Shown piece by piece: positions 48,246 through 60,088 of a stretch of 64,000 nt of DNA (its first letter is position 1; each line of letters starts with the position of its first letter). The DNA comes from Leucocoprinus leucothites (lineage: Eukaryota; Basidiomycota; Agaricomycetes; Agaricales; Agaricaceae). Made by a program: the position numbers and the translations under genes. A model generated the notes under the pieces. That model saw only the letters and a program-made list of their open reading frames with translations. It was not told where the DNA came from and did not search any database. The stretch lies in the NCBI GenBank assembly GCA_013368445.1, contig JAACJO010000021.1:372001-436000 (forward strand). Reading direction: 5' to 3'.

Positions 48246-49293
48246 CTATTGTGAAATATTAACAATCTTGTTTCCAAATTCATCCCACCGCTTCAGCATC
48301 AACTCTACCACGAAATGCGCGACATCCTTCCTCGAAACATTATACCCACCCAGCTCTTCCTCTGCCGACACCCTATAAGGTACCTTTCCCTTCTTCCTCA
48401 TCTTTTCCACCTTTTCAGGATGTTTCTTCTCCTTCTCAGCGTACTTTTCCGCTTTAGATTCTCCATCCGTCAATAACGAAGGTCGAATCACCACCACATG
48501 CTTCAACTCTCCCTCCTTTGGCAATCCCTCCATATTCTGCCAATCGGTAGGCAAGAGAGCCGTCGAAGGGTCTTTATCATCTCCTGATGTAGCGGTCCAA
48601 GACCATCCAGGGACGAGGTGGTGTAAAACTCGCTCGGCACCGATTTTGTCGATGTGAGGACCGGAGTCGAGGATGTAGGTGTAGAGAGGTTTGAGGAGGG
48701 TGGGGATGGAGGCGTGGGAGGCGGGGGTGAGACCTGCGGAGGAGATGATGATGCATTTGAGGGTGGAAGTGAGGGATGGAGGGAGAGTGGAGAAGGTGTT
48801 GAGGAGGGAGAGTGTGACGAGGTTGGGAGGGTTGAATACGAATCCTTTTGTGGCTGAGAATTTCGGTGTTCCACCTGTTTATGTGTAATTAAATTGAGAT
48901 TTGGGAGGTGGAGATGGTTTGCAGTACGTACCGAGGGTGAAGAGGAGATAGTCGACGTGACCATCGTCGGTACGTGAGATGGCTTCTGCCATACGCGAGT
49001 GAGGTCTTCTTTGACTAGACCATCGCCTTTAACGATACGTGCTTGGCCGGAAGAGATGAAGGGTTGGATAGAGCTGTCGTTATCGAAAATAGAGGGATTA
49101 CGGAGGAGGTATGTTACAGTCGCTCCGGTTCCTACACCACGCGTGAAATAGTCGTTAGCTATCGAGGATTTGCTAGAGGATGAGTAGAGTGGTACGCACG
49201 GAGGAGTTTGAGTGAGACGTGGTAGCCGATATTACGAGATGCGCCAATGGCTAGGATGTTAAGTGGCTGAGGAGTAGGCGTGCTGGTAGACAT
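48246..49293 (-). CDS. Rossmann-fold NAD(P)-binding protein (NmrA/SDR-like), apparent frameshift
   Basis: Atypical short-chain-dehydrogenase-like protein. Exon 1 from ATG 49293 has the nucleotide-binding motif ILAIGASRNIGYHVSLKLL (GxxxxxG). Exon 2 has GATVTYLLRNPSIFDND and ends DYLLFTLG. Exon 3 (about 48246-48876) has GFVFNPPNLVT, IIISSAGLTPASHA, IDKIGAERVL, VVVIRPSLLTDGE and ELGGYNVSRKDVAHFVV. At about 48990 the frame must shift: the sequence reads CGTATGGCAGAAGCC where one more G after TGG would continue VWAEAISRTDDGHVDYLL. No intron can explain it. Either the gene is freshly inactivated or a G was lost in assembly. All flanking parts look constrained. Substrate unknown. Confidence 0.85.
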
Positions 49294-51738
49294 GATATTT
49301 CTTTCGAGGTGTCTTCCTGGATTTCTGTTCTGATAGTTGTTGACGACCATCCACAATTTATAGACATAGCGTTATCAGAGTGTACCAGGGGCATCAACGT
49401 TTCAATAGTGAGGCTGGGTAGCTGTGTCGGCACAGAGGGTTACGTCGGCATCGGGCTTGTTGGGCGCAGTAGTGTTCCAGTGTCAAACAGTCAGGAAAAG
49501 ATGATGATGAAGACAGTCGCAGCAACTTTGCTGCCGCTGCTGAGTCCCAAAAAAAAAACAAATCGACAGCGATGTCATCGCGCAGCGCCCAAAAGACATG
49601 CTCAATGCTGGATGTTTACCGCATTGAGGACGGGTGAATCATTGAACTTGTTGAGATTGAGGACCAAAAGGGGGGTGATGGTAAGTTGGAAAAAGGAAAG
49701 TTTCACCAGCACTGAACTTAGTCAGGGAGTAAGGGTCCACGTTCCGGGATACTCGGATAACGTGGCGGGCCTATGAACCCGGGCTTGTTGCTGTGATACT
49801 ATATGAGCTCATGGCTCGACTCAGTTAAAGAGACTTGGAACAATGTTTAAGCCCAACCAGAAACGTTGACAACGCAAGTGGAGTGGAAGCTGTGAGAAAA
49901 CGAGGTCGCTGGCTTTATTACTTCTGCTTATTGAACTATCGGTGCCAGTGGTTGAGGCTGAGCGCTGAAAGCTGTCTAGCAGTCGTGTCAAGATGTAGAT
50001 TCTGAGTCTTATCTGGCCTGCGAGAGGCTGTTCTGAGGATCAGGGCTTTGTGCGATGACGATGACTTTCGTTCCTTGGACTACGCTTCTATATTTTAAAC
50101 CCCACAGCATCGCCAAACCCGATAAGGTGTTGGTAATAATAGACTATTGATTCATTGTCCGAGTCCAGGTCGCGATGTGGGAAGAATTAGAGAATAAAAG
50201 TAACTATGTTCTGCTACTCTTTGAGCCTCTTCTCTGATGGTATTAGCAATAAAGTGATTTTTATTAGGCGATAGAAGGGCGAATGTTTAACAAATATAGA
50301 GGATGAGACGGCTGCCATGACCACCGTTATCTTAATTGGGAGTAGAAGGAGAAAAGTCAAGTCGATTCCGATCGAGTCTATATACTCGCGAGCTCCAACA
50401 GGATGTATTTCCTCAACCAGTAGGCCGACAACGTGTTCTTAAACAGCGATTTGTTGACTGATGGAGAATGAATTCTTGCCATAAGAGAGTGCCGTGGATA
50501 TTCCCACCTCATTAGATTGGAAGCAATGTGCGATTGCAACGAGGTGGAAAACATGTTATTATATACCTCTTAAACTTTATTCCCTTGTCCAGTCGGATAA
50601 GGTATAAGTTCTCCCACTTCACACTGGTTAATAAATTTAAGCGACTACCAGTATATTCAGCTTCGCAAGTCGTTAACCGATGCATGAGGGCCCCGCAAGC
50701 CTCACAATGCACAAAGACGCTCCAACAATATAAGTTTCAAGTCCAGGCTGGATAGTCATGGCTTCTGAGACCCGTCGGCTGAGTCCATAAATAGATGTAT
50801 AGAAATGTGTGGGATGAGTGTGGATGCTGAGATGTTGTAGGGCTCCTATTCATCGGAGTTAATACACAGGCCTTGACGCAATGGTCCCTTCTTTGTGATT
50901 AACCATTGCGTTCCATTGTCTTGAGTGCCATCACACCTTATTTTTCAGCCTCGTTCCCCAGTTAAGGTTCCGGCGGATCATACACTTTGTACTAGAAGAG
51001 CATGCAAGGCTGGTCAGCTCTATAGAGCATTGCGAGTAGTCTGTGTAGGGGGCAGAATCAAACAAGCGGTGGAAGCCTCACTGTAGAAGCTTTGAACACA
51101 ATAACCGCATGGATATTCGCAGATTCGAAGCTAGAAATCCGGTTTATCTGACTAGTCTATATACTAGACCACGTTCCGGAGGCAATTCGTTCCAGAGCTG
51201 TATTATCAGGAAGAAGGCACGCCAGTAGCTCTCGCTTAACGATTATGACGCCGTGTTTCAATACTCACACTTTGTCTCATCCAGAATGATATTATCTTCA
51301 AGGGTAACGGGCCTATAGGAGGGCAGAGCGGCAAATAAGCGACGACGGATCTGGATAAATTGGTCATGTGCCTGGGTCCGGCATTCAAATGAAACCCCAT
51401 TTGGAACTTGGGGCACGAGGATCCAGGTTCTCCGTGATCACGCACGTACTTGTATTCTGACCCGATGTTTTCGACCATTCATGGTTTTCTCTCTCCGACT
51501 CATCCGCCGATATCTGGAAGTCTTTGTGAAACGACAGCTAGAAGGCTTCCGAGTCATTTGCATTACTAGTCCTCGCATGATCAACGTGGCCCGGAGCTCT
51601 TGGTTGCCATCACCGAAGAAATCGTGTCATGTGGGTATTTTTTTCGCAACGTCGTTGAGAGGGCGCCAATTTTTTCATCATATATATAGTCCACTTGTCG
51701 AACAAGATTACTCTAGCTAGCTTTCGCTAGCATCCACC
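49294..51738. other. Intergenic, no gene seen
   Basis: 2.4 kb between diverging genes. A plus-strand frame of 155 codons at 49309-49776 overlaps the 5' leader of the minus-strand gene and is low-complexity. A TATATATA at 51680-51687 about 55 bp before the next ATG is the likely promoter of the DUF6593 gene. Confidence 0.55.
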
Positions 51739-52786
51739 ATGACCCTTCCTACCTCGATCTTCTCATGTCCAATCCCACTGCCACGAACACCTCTGGAGGA
51801 CATCATCACCGTTCACCCGATCCCGCTGATCCTTGAAGATATGCAAGGTAGCCTTCAGAGGACTAGACTGCAAGATTGCGATGGCCGCGGCTACTTTTCG
51901 ATTTCTCCGTGGCAGCAGGATCAATACAGAGGAATACGGATCAAGGGCGATATTCAATGTAGTCCTTTCGGGAACCGGGTCGTATTTGTCGAATGGGGAG
52001 ATGAAACGGGTCAAGGCACTGTCTCTGTCGAAAATCCCGCAAAGCTAGAACTTGAAGTCGACCTTGCCCAATATCTTCCCGTCGTAAATCCAGAGAAACA
52101 CACGCCCCAGACGTAAGCCCGCATTGCCCTTTCGATGGCCCAAAAAACTGAGGTGGCGACCAGGATTGCGACTGCTTCGAGACGGTTTACTTCCTTCCTA
52201 GATGGAAACGAGTACACTTGGATATATCATCCTCCTGAGAATCTGGAGATGCAGTGGGAGGTAATACTCATCTCTCCAATTGGATGATCTGACGGCACTG
52301 ACCCCATCGTTCCAGTGTGTTGACTTGGCAGGGGAGACCATTGCCTACTACAGCCTCAAGATCCCAAACGAACCTGAGTACATGTCTTCAGGCTGTTCTC
52401 TAACCGTCATCAATCAAAAACACGACTTTTTGGCACTAGGTACGTGTCCATCTCTTCGACAACTTTATGCTTTCTGATCATCGAGCTTTTCAGAAATGGT
52501 AACCACTTGTTGGATCGTCCGCACCTTTCAGAAACGCTTTAACGAAGCTGCACAAGCAGCTCGCGAGGCCAATGGAGAGGTGGATCAGGAATCAGAGTCA
52601 GATTCAGACTCGGTGATCGCACGAGCGAGAGTAGCATGGGAAAATAGATGGGCAGACTGTGAGTCTTCAGATGAATCGCCTCCCTCGTCTGAGGAAGGTG
52701 ATGGTGGAGATGCTCTATCGGAGCGCTCTACCACTTCGTCTCGTGACGAAATCTCGCGAGGTCAGGAACAAGAGGAGGTATCTTAG
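51739..52786 (+). CDS. DUF6593-type protein
   Basis: Four exons (51739-52112, 52164-52260, 52316-52439, 52494-52786) give 295 residues. The body is beta-rich with motifs seen in the basidiomycete DUF6593 family: GNRVVFVEWGD, SFLDGNEYTWIYHPPENLE, CVDLAGETIAYYSLK and LEMVTTCWIVRTFQKRFNEA. The C-terminal 60-70 residues are acidic and Ser-rich (ESESDSDS, SSDESPPSSEEGDG) and probably disordered. No signal peptide. Function unknown. Kozak context ccaccATGa and a TATA box upstream support the start. Confidence 0.85.
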
Positions 52787-53316
52787 AACGTCCTCGCTTG
52801 AGACGACCTAGTATATCAGATGTAGTAATACCTTAATTATTATGGCGTACTTTATCTATCTGTAATTCAATAATTGTAGATCTGCGCAATGGCCTCCTGC
52901 ATTGCTATATTGACGATCATGATCCAGCTTATTTGATGGACGAACGAAACATTCTTCTAGGCCTTCTAAAGTACATCAAAAAATGATACTCATCAGACCT
53001 AACTACTCGCTCCCAATGCTTTTCAAGTAAGCCTTTGCCCCTTTGACCGCTCCATACAACCTCAAACACTTGCCGTCGGGTATATAATATAAGGCTGTGG
53101 AGAAACGCATGGTCATGGGGACTTAAGCCCGTTCAATGTCGTCAGTCCTGAGCGGCTACTTTAAAGAATCACTTGATACAATCAGAACAACGGTCTTCTG
53201 CCGTACATCCAGGACTTTTGTAGTACGACATCTGAAGATATTTAAAGACGCGTCTTGGGTTTATATACTGGTGGCCCCCGCCTTTCGTTATTCTGAGACC
53301 CCTTGCTACTCCAGCG
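52787..53316. other. Intergenic; promoter of the FAD oxidase
   Basis: 530 bp between tandem plus-strand genes. A TATA-like TTTATATA at about 53260 lies some 55 bp before the oxidase ATG. No other gene. Confidence 0.55.
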
Positions 53317-55221
53317 ATGGCTATCATGCCGTCCTTTGCTTCCTTTTTTACATTTGCCATTCTCTCCGGATTTCTCTGTGCCATCTCTTTTGCGCAGTCG
53401 GACCTTATCTCTGACCTCAAGAGCAATGGGATAGACTACGTTGCTTCAGGCGATTCTGGCTTTGCAACAGCCAGCGCTGCATGTGAATCCAGCCCTGACC
53501 CTTCTCAGAAGTAAAACATGAAACTCATCCGAAACTTTAGTCAATCATCGATTCACATATACTCCAGCAGCTGTGGCATATCCAACGACACCCGAGCAAG
53601 TGTCGACTATCGTCCAGATAGCAGTCAAACATAACACTCACGTATCTGCTCGAAGCGGCGGGGTACGAGGATTCCGTCTTATTCGGTCCATCATATATAC
53701 TTAGACTCCCGATAGCACAGCTATATCGCGAATGGCCTAGGAGGTCAAAATGGCGTTTTGGTCATTGATTTGAACAGACACCTCACGCAAATCCAAGTCG
53801 ATTCTTCGTCTGGGAGAGCGACGATACAAAGTGGAAGCAGGCTAGGGAATATCGCGTTGACATTGAACGACCATGGACGAGGACTTGGACATGGGACATG
53901 TCCGTATGTCGGTATTGGGGGACACGCTTCGTTCGGAGGATTCGGCTATGCATCGAGGCTGTGGGGTATGGCGATGGACGCTATTGTTTCGATGAACTTG
54001 GTTCTTGCTAATGGGACAGCCGTAACTGCTTCAAAATCCGAAAATTCAGAATTGTTCTGGGTATGTGCATCTTCTAGACTTACACTGTTGAAACATTGGG
54101 TACGATAAATTATAGGGAATGCGAGGCGCAGGACCTTCCTTCGGTATCACAACATCTATCACCGTCGAAACATTCCCAACTCCAGACTCCGCCACAGTCT
54201 TCCTCTACACCTGGGACTTTACCGCATCCAAAGCCGCCTCCGTCCTCAACGCCTACCAATCCTTCTCCCTAGGTCAAGTCCCTCCCGGCTTCGGCTCCGA
54301 GTTGGAAATGCAAAAAGGTAGCAGGAAAGGAAGAATCAGTATGACATTACAGGGTGTTTGGTTCGGCGATGAATCTGCTTTTGATGGGATTATTAACCCG
54401 TTGTTGAATCAGATTGGTCAGAGAACGCAGAGTCAGCAGGTTACGCCCGGAAGGTATATTGATAGTGTGGCGTTCTTTGGTGGTGAGGATGGAAGGTTGA
54501 ATACGACGGGTAGACCGGATGGTCATGATAACTTTTATGTCAAGTCGTTGCTCACGCCGGAGAGTCAACCGATTGGGAATGAAAGTGCTCAAGCGTTCAT
54601 GACGTACCTTGCAAATGAAGGATTCGGCACGAATCTGGTGAGTTGAATAACGCGCTATGGGAAACGTGTTGTACTGATGGTACCTTGTGGCTAGGACTGG
54701 TTTATTGAGGTAGAAGAATTCGGAGGGCCTGGTTCGGCTGTGAATGCCGTTCCTGTAGAAGACACCTCTTTCGGAAATCGCGATGCTCTGTTTTTGATCC
54801 AATTTTATGGATTTACCGATGATGTCGATACGACATTCCCCTCGTCAGGCCTGACGTTCATCGATGGTAAGCGAAATACTCAACTCGTCGTTTGTTCGTA
54901 CTGACGCAAATTCAAAGGAATGGTCAACAATATTGTAAACCACATGCCATCCGATTGGTCTTACAGGTGAGTTGTCCTTCCACAATTCCCGGGCGAGTCG
55001 GAGAAAACTCATCCTCGTTCAGTGCATATCCAAACTATTTGGACAACAGACTGCAGAATTGTGAGAGACTCGCACTAATTTCTACTAATGATTATTTACT
55101 CGCCTCTTTCATAGGGCAACAGCTATACTTTGGTCAGAATTATGGACGTCTTCAGCAATTGAAGGCATCAATAGATCCAAGCAATATGTTCCAGTTCCCT
55201 ACGTCAATTGAGTTACCATAA
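53317..55221 (+). CDS. Secreted bicovalent-FAD oxidase (AA7/berberine-bridge-like)
   Basis: Extracellular flavoprotein oxidase reducing O2 to H2O2; AA7 relatives oxidise oligosaccharides, others act on secondary metabolites. Eight exons (53317-53482, 53541-53662, 53716-54060, 54116-54637, 54695-54866, 54918-54966, 55023-55060, 55115-55221) sum to 506 residues. Signal peptide with core SFFTFAILSGFLCAISFAQS. FAD-binding domain: ARSGGHSY, where His97 is the 8-alpha-histidyl site, and GHGTCPYVGIGGHASFGGFG, where Cys158 is the 6-S-cysteinyl site, so the flavin is predicted doubly linked. WGMAMDAIVSMNLVLANG and RGAGPSFGIT are typical. The BBE C-terminal motif is QNWQQLYFGQNYGRLQQLK followed by DPSNMFQFPTSIE. 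All key residues are present. Substrate not predictable. Confidence 0.94.
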
Positions 55222-55821
55222 GTACTTGGAGCACACCGTACCTTACTTTGTGAATATGGACATTAACTTTATTAGTAACTTGTGCATCAAAAAATTAAGT
55301 CTTATAGGGGCTACGGGCTACCTTACTCCGAGCAGGCACAATCCTACTGACAAGGCCGCTCCCGGTAGTAATGCGACCCCCGTTCGACAGCTCTCATATT
55401 GAACATGGTAGGACGTAACAGGGGCACGTTTTGAATTGCCTGTCAACTCAAGTGGACCCCGCTAATCACGATGTAATTGACTGAATGAGCCAGGGACATC
55501 TCTTTCCGTTGACAATTGAATTTTAAATTTCTCAATTATTTAGAATAGAGCCTTGCAATAAAAGCCCCAGGTTATTTAGATGGGTAGATAGAACTTGAAC
55601 CAAAGGTAAGAAACAAGGCCTCAAGGCCTCGGCAAGTTGGAAACAGCGTAAACTTTATGCTTCACGTGGATATGCCGTCATCCCTTCTTCCCATGACTGT
55701 CACTTGAAAATTGGTGTTCTGACAGGGTGACAAATATGTATCGCCCCCCTTACCCACCTTTGTCATTGACTTGAACAACTGCTTCTCGCTCGGCTTCTCG
55801 TATGCACTCAGACCCCGCTTC
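55222..55821. other. Intergenic, no gene seen
   Basis: 600 bp upstream of DUF6533 copy 5. Only short frames. Confidence 0.55.
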
Positions 55822-57076
55822 ATGATGGCGAGCGCGGTATATACACGACATTATGTGAATGGTATGCCCACAAGTCATATAAAGACGTGAACGCAGGGCC
55901 TGAATCAGAACAGTAGCAGGTTTATCCTTACTCGTTTATGATAACTTCCTGAACTGGGACAAGGAGGCACGATATGTTTGGAGGTGAGTAACGCTTAGAA
56001 TACTCACTCATTCATCACTTATTCATTGCCCCCACAAGTACGGCGCCACGGCTAATCAAGCTAAGCCTCTGTATTTGTAGATATTACGCGCTCGCTGGAC
56101 AAACGTGAGGTCCCCACTCTTTTACTATGCTCAACTCTCGTTCATTGGTACAGATACCTAGCACAAACGTCATATATTCTTCCCCCACCTTCCTAGCTTG
56201 GAGGAGCGTAGATTGCCTCCGATGGCTACTATTTCAGATGGGCGCGGTGCTCCCCTTGACGTGGAATATGGAGGCATTGATGATGGTGCGAAGTGAGTGT
56301 ACTACGCTTTTTGTATCCCTTTCCAAAGCTGAATACTCAATGATCGTCCTCAGTATATGCGTTATACGGCCATTCAGCACCCATCGGAAGCTTCTTAGCG
56401 ATTTGGTTTGCAACGTGTCGCGGACTTGATGCGTGGGGGGTATGGGGCACGATGCGAGAGATTCAGCTGGACGAATTATGCATGGTGAAGAGAACACCCG
56501 TTGTTTCCAGATCGTTCATGTGTGCACCTCCCTTCAGAGCTTTCATTACGAATGACTGATTCTTGCCTGACCAATTCTAGCATATGGACTCTCTTCAATC
56601 AATTCGGATTTTGGCTTCTGACTTATCGACGATATTACAGTGCCATACAAGAGGGGTGGTCAGATCATCCACTGATACGATTAGTTATAAGAGACAATTC
56701 CTGGGTCCTTCTCATTCTAGCAGGTAATGTGTCAGTACTTCTCCAGCTCTAGCGAGACAATAACATGGGAAATCTACAGGTCTATTGCTTTCAATACTTC
56801 CATATGATGTTTATGTTGAACAAGCTGTTCATATTTTAATACCGTATGCAACTCCCCCTCCCGAAGGTGGTACCGGATACTCAACACCTGTCATATCAGT
56901 GCTTTAATATGCACCATTTCGATCGTGGTCAGTCCCACATATAAGCCCCTCATCCAATATAACAGCTAACATGATTTTCGTAGTCAAGCCGACTTATTCT
57001 GAATATTCGAAGCCTCAAAATTCCGGATGGTGATGCGGAGCAGAGCCATACGCTGACTGTATTAACACAATCATAG
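55822..57076 (+). CDS. DUF6533 multi-pass membrane protein, copy 5
   Basis: Nine exons. Two adjacent ATGs (55822, 55825) precede ASAVYTRHYVN; the second has the better context. Exon 2 LVYDNFLNWDKEARYVW; exon 3 LIKLSLCICRYYALAGQ; exon 4 TNVIYSSPTFLAW and TWNMEALMMVR; exon 5 IYALYGHSAPIGS and WGTMREIQLDE; exon 6 WTLFNQFGFWLLTYRRYY and LIRLVIRDNSW; exon 7 GLLLSILPYDVYVEQAVHI; exon 8 ALICTISIV; exon 9 SSRLILNIRSLKI, stop at 57076. The exon plan and phases match copy 4. First of four tandem plus-strand copies. Seven membrane spans inferred; function unknown. Confidence 0.9.
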
Positions 57077-57727
57077 CATAGGTAATACAAATGAATGACG
57101 AGCATAACTCACTAAAATTAATGGGCCAAACGTCCCTCGTTTGACTGTGAATGAGTCCAGTTTCCGAACAAGTCCGATTCCTAGAAATTCTTACTCAAAC
57201 CCTCGGGGGCCGAACACAAGGCAGGAGTGCGTTTGAGATCACACGAGGGCTAGATTGATGACCAGTAGGTTGTTTACCATTGTACTGGGAATCCACTTTT
57301 TTTGACGCTGTTACAGTCATCACACTGGCTCATCGAATCTGGGTTTTATCCTCCATGTGACAAGGCATTCGCCCGGAAGCGTCTATACCCTCTGACTTGG
57401 CCGAAATTCCCATATTTGGACACCATATTCTCGAGATATAAGCAGCGCCGGGGTGATTTAGCCTTCGAATCCCCACCAATAAGTACTTTTAGAGGGTGCG
57501 GGTGCCGGGTGCAATTGCCCCATCACGATCACACTCTTGGCCCTGCGCCTGCTGTGAAGACATATGCCGTCATTCCTTCCCATGGTTGTCAGCAAGTGCT
57601 TCGTTCAACAATCAGCGCTTGAGTAGATGGTAAGTACATGCACCATCCCCTCCCACGGGTGACTTTCTACCTCAGCCTAAAGCACCGGAGCGCCTATTTT
57701 TGCCTACGCCCAATCGGCCACTAGGCG
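57077..57727. other. Intergenic between DUF6533 copies 5 and 6
   Basis: Promoter of copy 6. A frame of 106 codons at 57302-57622 has no motif. Confidence 0.55.
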
Positions 57728-59028
57728 ATGGCAAATGAGGTTCTCACCCGACATTATATGAACAGTACGCCCATAATATTTGTGAAGGATAGACGCAGCG
57801 CTCAATTATTCTTTCATCTGCACTTGTAGTAGCAGGCCTGGCCTTACTCGTTTATGATAACTTTCTGAACTGGGATAGAGAAGGGCGATGTGTCTGGAAG
57901 TAAGTGTTACTCGCAATGATATTTCCAAGCGACGTTCCACTCATTTGCTCGTCTTCTAGCCGGAATATACCGTGGACAATTCGGCTGCCTTTGTCCATTT
58001 GTCGATATTTTGCGCTTGCTGTACAAATGTATGTCCATCTTTCCTTCTACCTTGACCACACAAAAGGCCAACCATGCACCTCCCTAGTACAAACGTCGTG
58101 TATTCTTCTCCTGGTTTCCTGCAGTGGAGGAACGTGGACTGCCCGCGGTGGTTCTTGTTTCAGGTGTGCGCAGTTAATGTATTATTATGGAATATGGAGG
58201 TCGTTATGATGGCACGAAGTGCGTACGTCCTCCGACTCAGTCATGGAATGTCACTGCCAACTTTCACAGTATTTGCTTTATACAACTGCTCAGTCCTCGT
58301 TGGATCCCTCTTAGCACTTTGGTTCGTCTTGTGCCGCGGATTCGACGTGTGGAGGGTATCAAGGACAATGCAAGTCTTACAGATGGACAAATTCTGCAAT
58401 GTAAAGCAATCGCTGGCCGCCGCGAAGTGGTTTAGGTGTGATTCTTCTTTCACAGTCAATGAATGGATATTAATTATTGGCATTCAAGCATCATGGTTGT
58501 CACTAATCAAACTTTGCTGTGGTTGTTAACGTATCGGAAGTATCGGAAGGGATGGTCCGACTTTCCGCTCGTCCGGTTGGTCATGAGGGATAATTCCTGG
58601 GCGCTCGCTATTCTAGCTGGTAATGTGTTGCCTTTCTTCTCAAAGGGAAAATGATGACATGGTTGTTTCACAGGTTTACTGCTTTCTTTACTCCCGTATG
58701 ACGTCTACGTGCAACGAACGATTCATGTCATAGTTCCGTACGCAACCCCTTTCCGTCATTTGGAGATAATATTGAAGACTCAATGCACTGGACACCTGAC
58801 AGCTCGATGACATGTACCCTTTCAATAATGGTGGGTTAAACGGCTCCGCAGTTTCTTTTCCCTCAGTGCGATAGCTTGTTCTTATTGATTACGTTCTCTT
58901 TGCAGTCAAGTCGGCTTATTCTCAATGTACGAGATCTCAAAAACCTTGACGACGATGTAGAACAGAATGAGACACTGACTGTACTATCCCAATTATCAAC
59001 TGAGTCAATACATACACAACGAACATGA
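57728..59028 (+). CDS. DUF6533 multi-pass membrane protein, copy 6
   Basis: Nine exons from ANEVLTRHYMN to the stop at 59028. Exon 2 LVYDNFLNWDREGRCVW; exon 3 PLSICRYFALAVQ; exon 4 TNVVYSSPGFLQW and LLWNMEVVMMAR; exon 5 IFALYNCSVLVGS and RTMQVLQMDKFC; exon 6 NQTLLWLLTYRKYRKGWSD; exon 7 GLLLSLLPYDVYVQRTIHV; exon 8 SMTCTLSIM; exon 9 SSRLILNVRDLKN. In exon 6 the five residues between YRKYR and GWSD that other copies have (such as SAVRE) are missing, an in-frame 15-nt deletion that shortens a cytosolic loop. The tail is slightly longer than in other copies. Function unknown. Confidence 0.9.
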
Positions 59029-60088
59029 CGTGCTAATTCTAAGAGCGTATACTATATGTGCATATTGAGAATCAAAAAAGACGTAACTCAGTCTCAGTCA
59101 GAAGTCAGGGTGACTGCTACGACTTAATCACGAGGAGTGCGAAGCGGGGTTTTCTTGGGGTCCTAAAATTAATCGAACGGTCGCGGCGCGAGGTTGAATG
59201 CCTGACCGCCCAGAACTTGCACGCGTGTGGTTGGACCTCATTTTACGCAGCTACAGCTTTCCCATTTTTCCGATATGCTCCCTCTGAAGATTACTCGTCA
59301 AATATTGATGACCAAGACCTCTCGTAGTCGCGCGTTATCTTCATCTTGGGCTTGGCCCGGGACAGAATCAACTGAAAACCTGGCGAACAATATGCTCACG
59401 CTCATGATTTTCGGGGGGGTATGTTGAGGAGCCACCTCATGTGTTGCTTTTCCTGAATTTCTTTCATTGAACTGAACTGAACCATCTCACCCCTCCGCAT
59501 CAGTGGTTTCCTTCCAAACCAATAGCATACTTTGGCCCTGTCACCGGAGAGATGACGGTTGAACTTCTTCAAGAAGGATGTAATGCTTGGTTAAATGCCA
59601 TATTTATATTTTTGAACCCCTGACTCCTTAAGCGACGGGAAACTTCATGTCAATAAAACTCGCTAACGTCTTGATTACCGGTTGATGGATGAAGCCCATT
59701 GCCGTATGTTATTTGTTCCTGATCGTCGCGCGGAGACTGCGTAACCGAGTCCAAATATTGATTAATAATTCACTATGTCAGCGTTGAGGGATCAGCTTCA
59801 TACTGGGTGGAGTAAGGCTACACGATGAGGCTGCAGAACGCCAATATTACACGATTACAGAAGAAAGTGGAAGCACTGGTTCTAAAGCAAATCTGAACCT
59901 AAAGTTCGAGTCATGCACTGAAGCTTAGGTGACAACGATATGCCGTAGCTTCTTCCTAACGTGACTTGGCAGGAGCCAGAATGCTGGGAAGTTTGCAAGG
60001 ACCCCTACCACCCTTGACGTAGACGTCTGTTAAGCTGAGTACATGAAAAATTCCCTCCCTGTCTTCTCACTTGCCCAGTTTGCTCGTG
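59029..60088. other. Intergenic between DUF6533 copies 6 and 7
   Basis: About 1 kb without a supported gene; a basic 89-codon frame at 59058-59327 has no partner exons or motif. Confidence 0.5.

Noticed and set aside
49309..49776. 155-codon plus-strand frame
   Set aside because: No motif; overlaps the leader and start of the well-supported minus-strand Rossmann gene.
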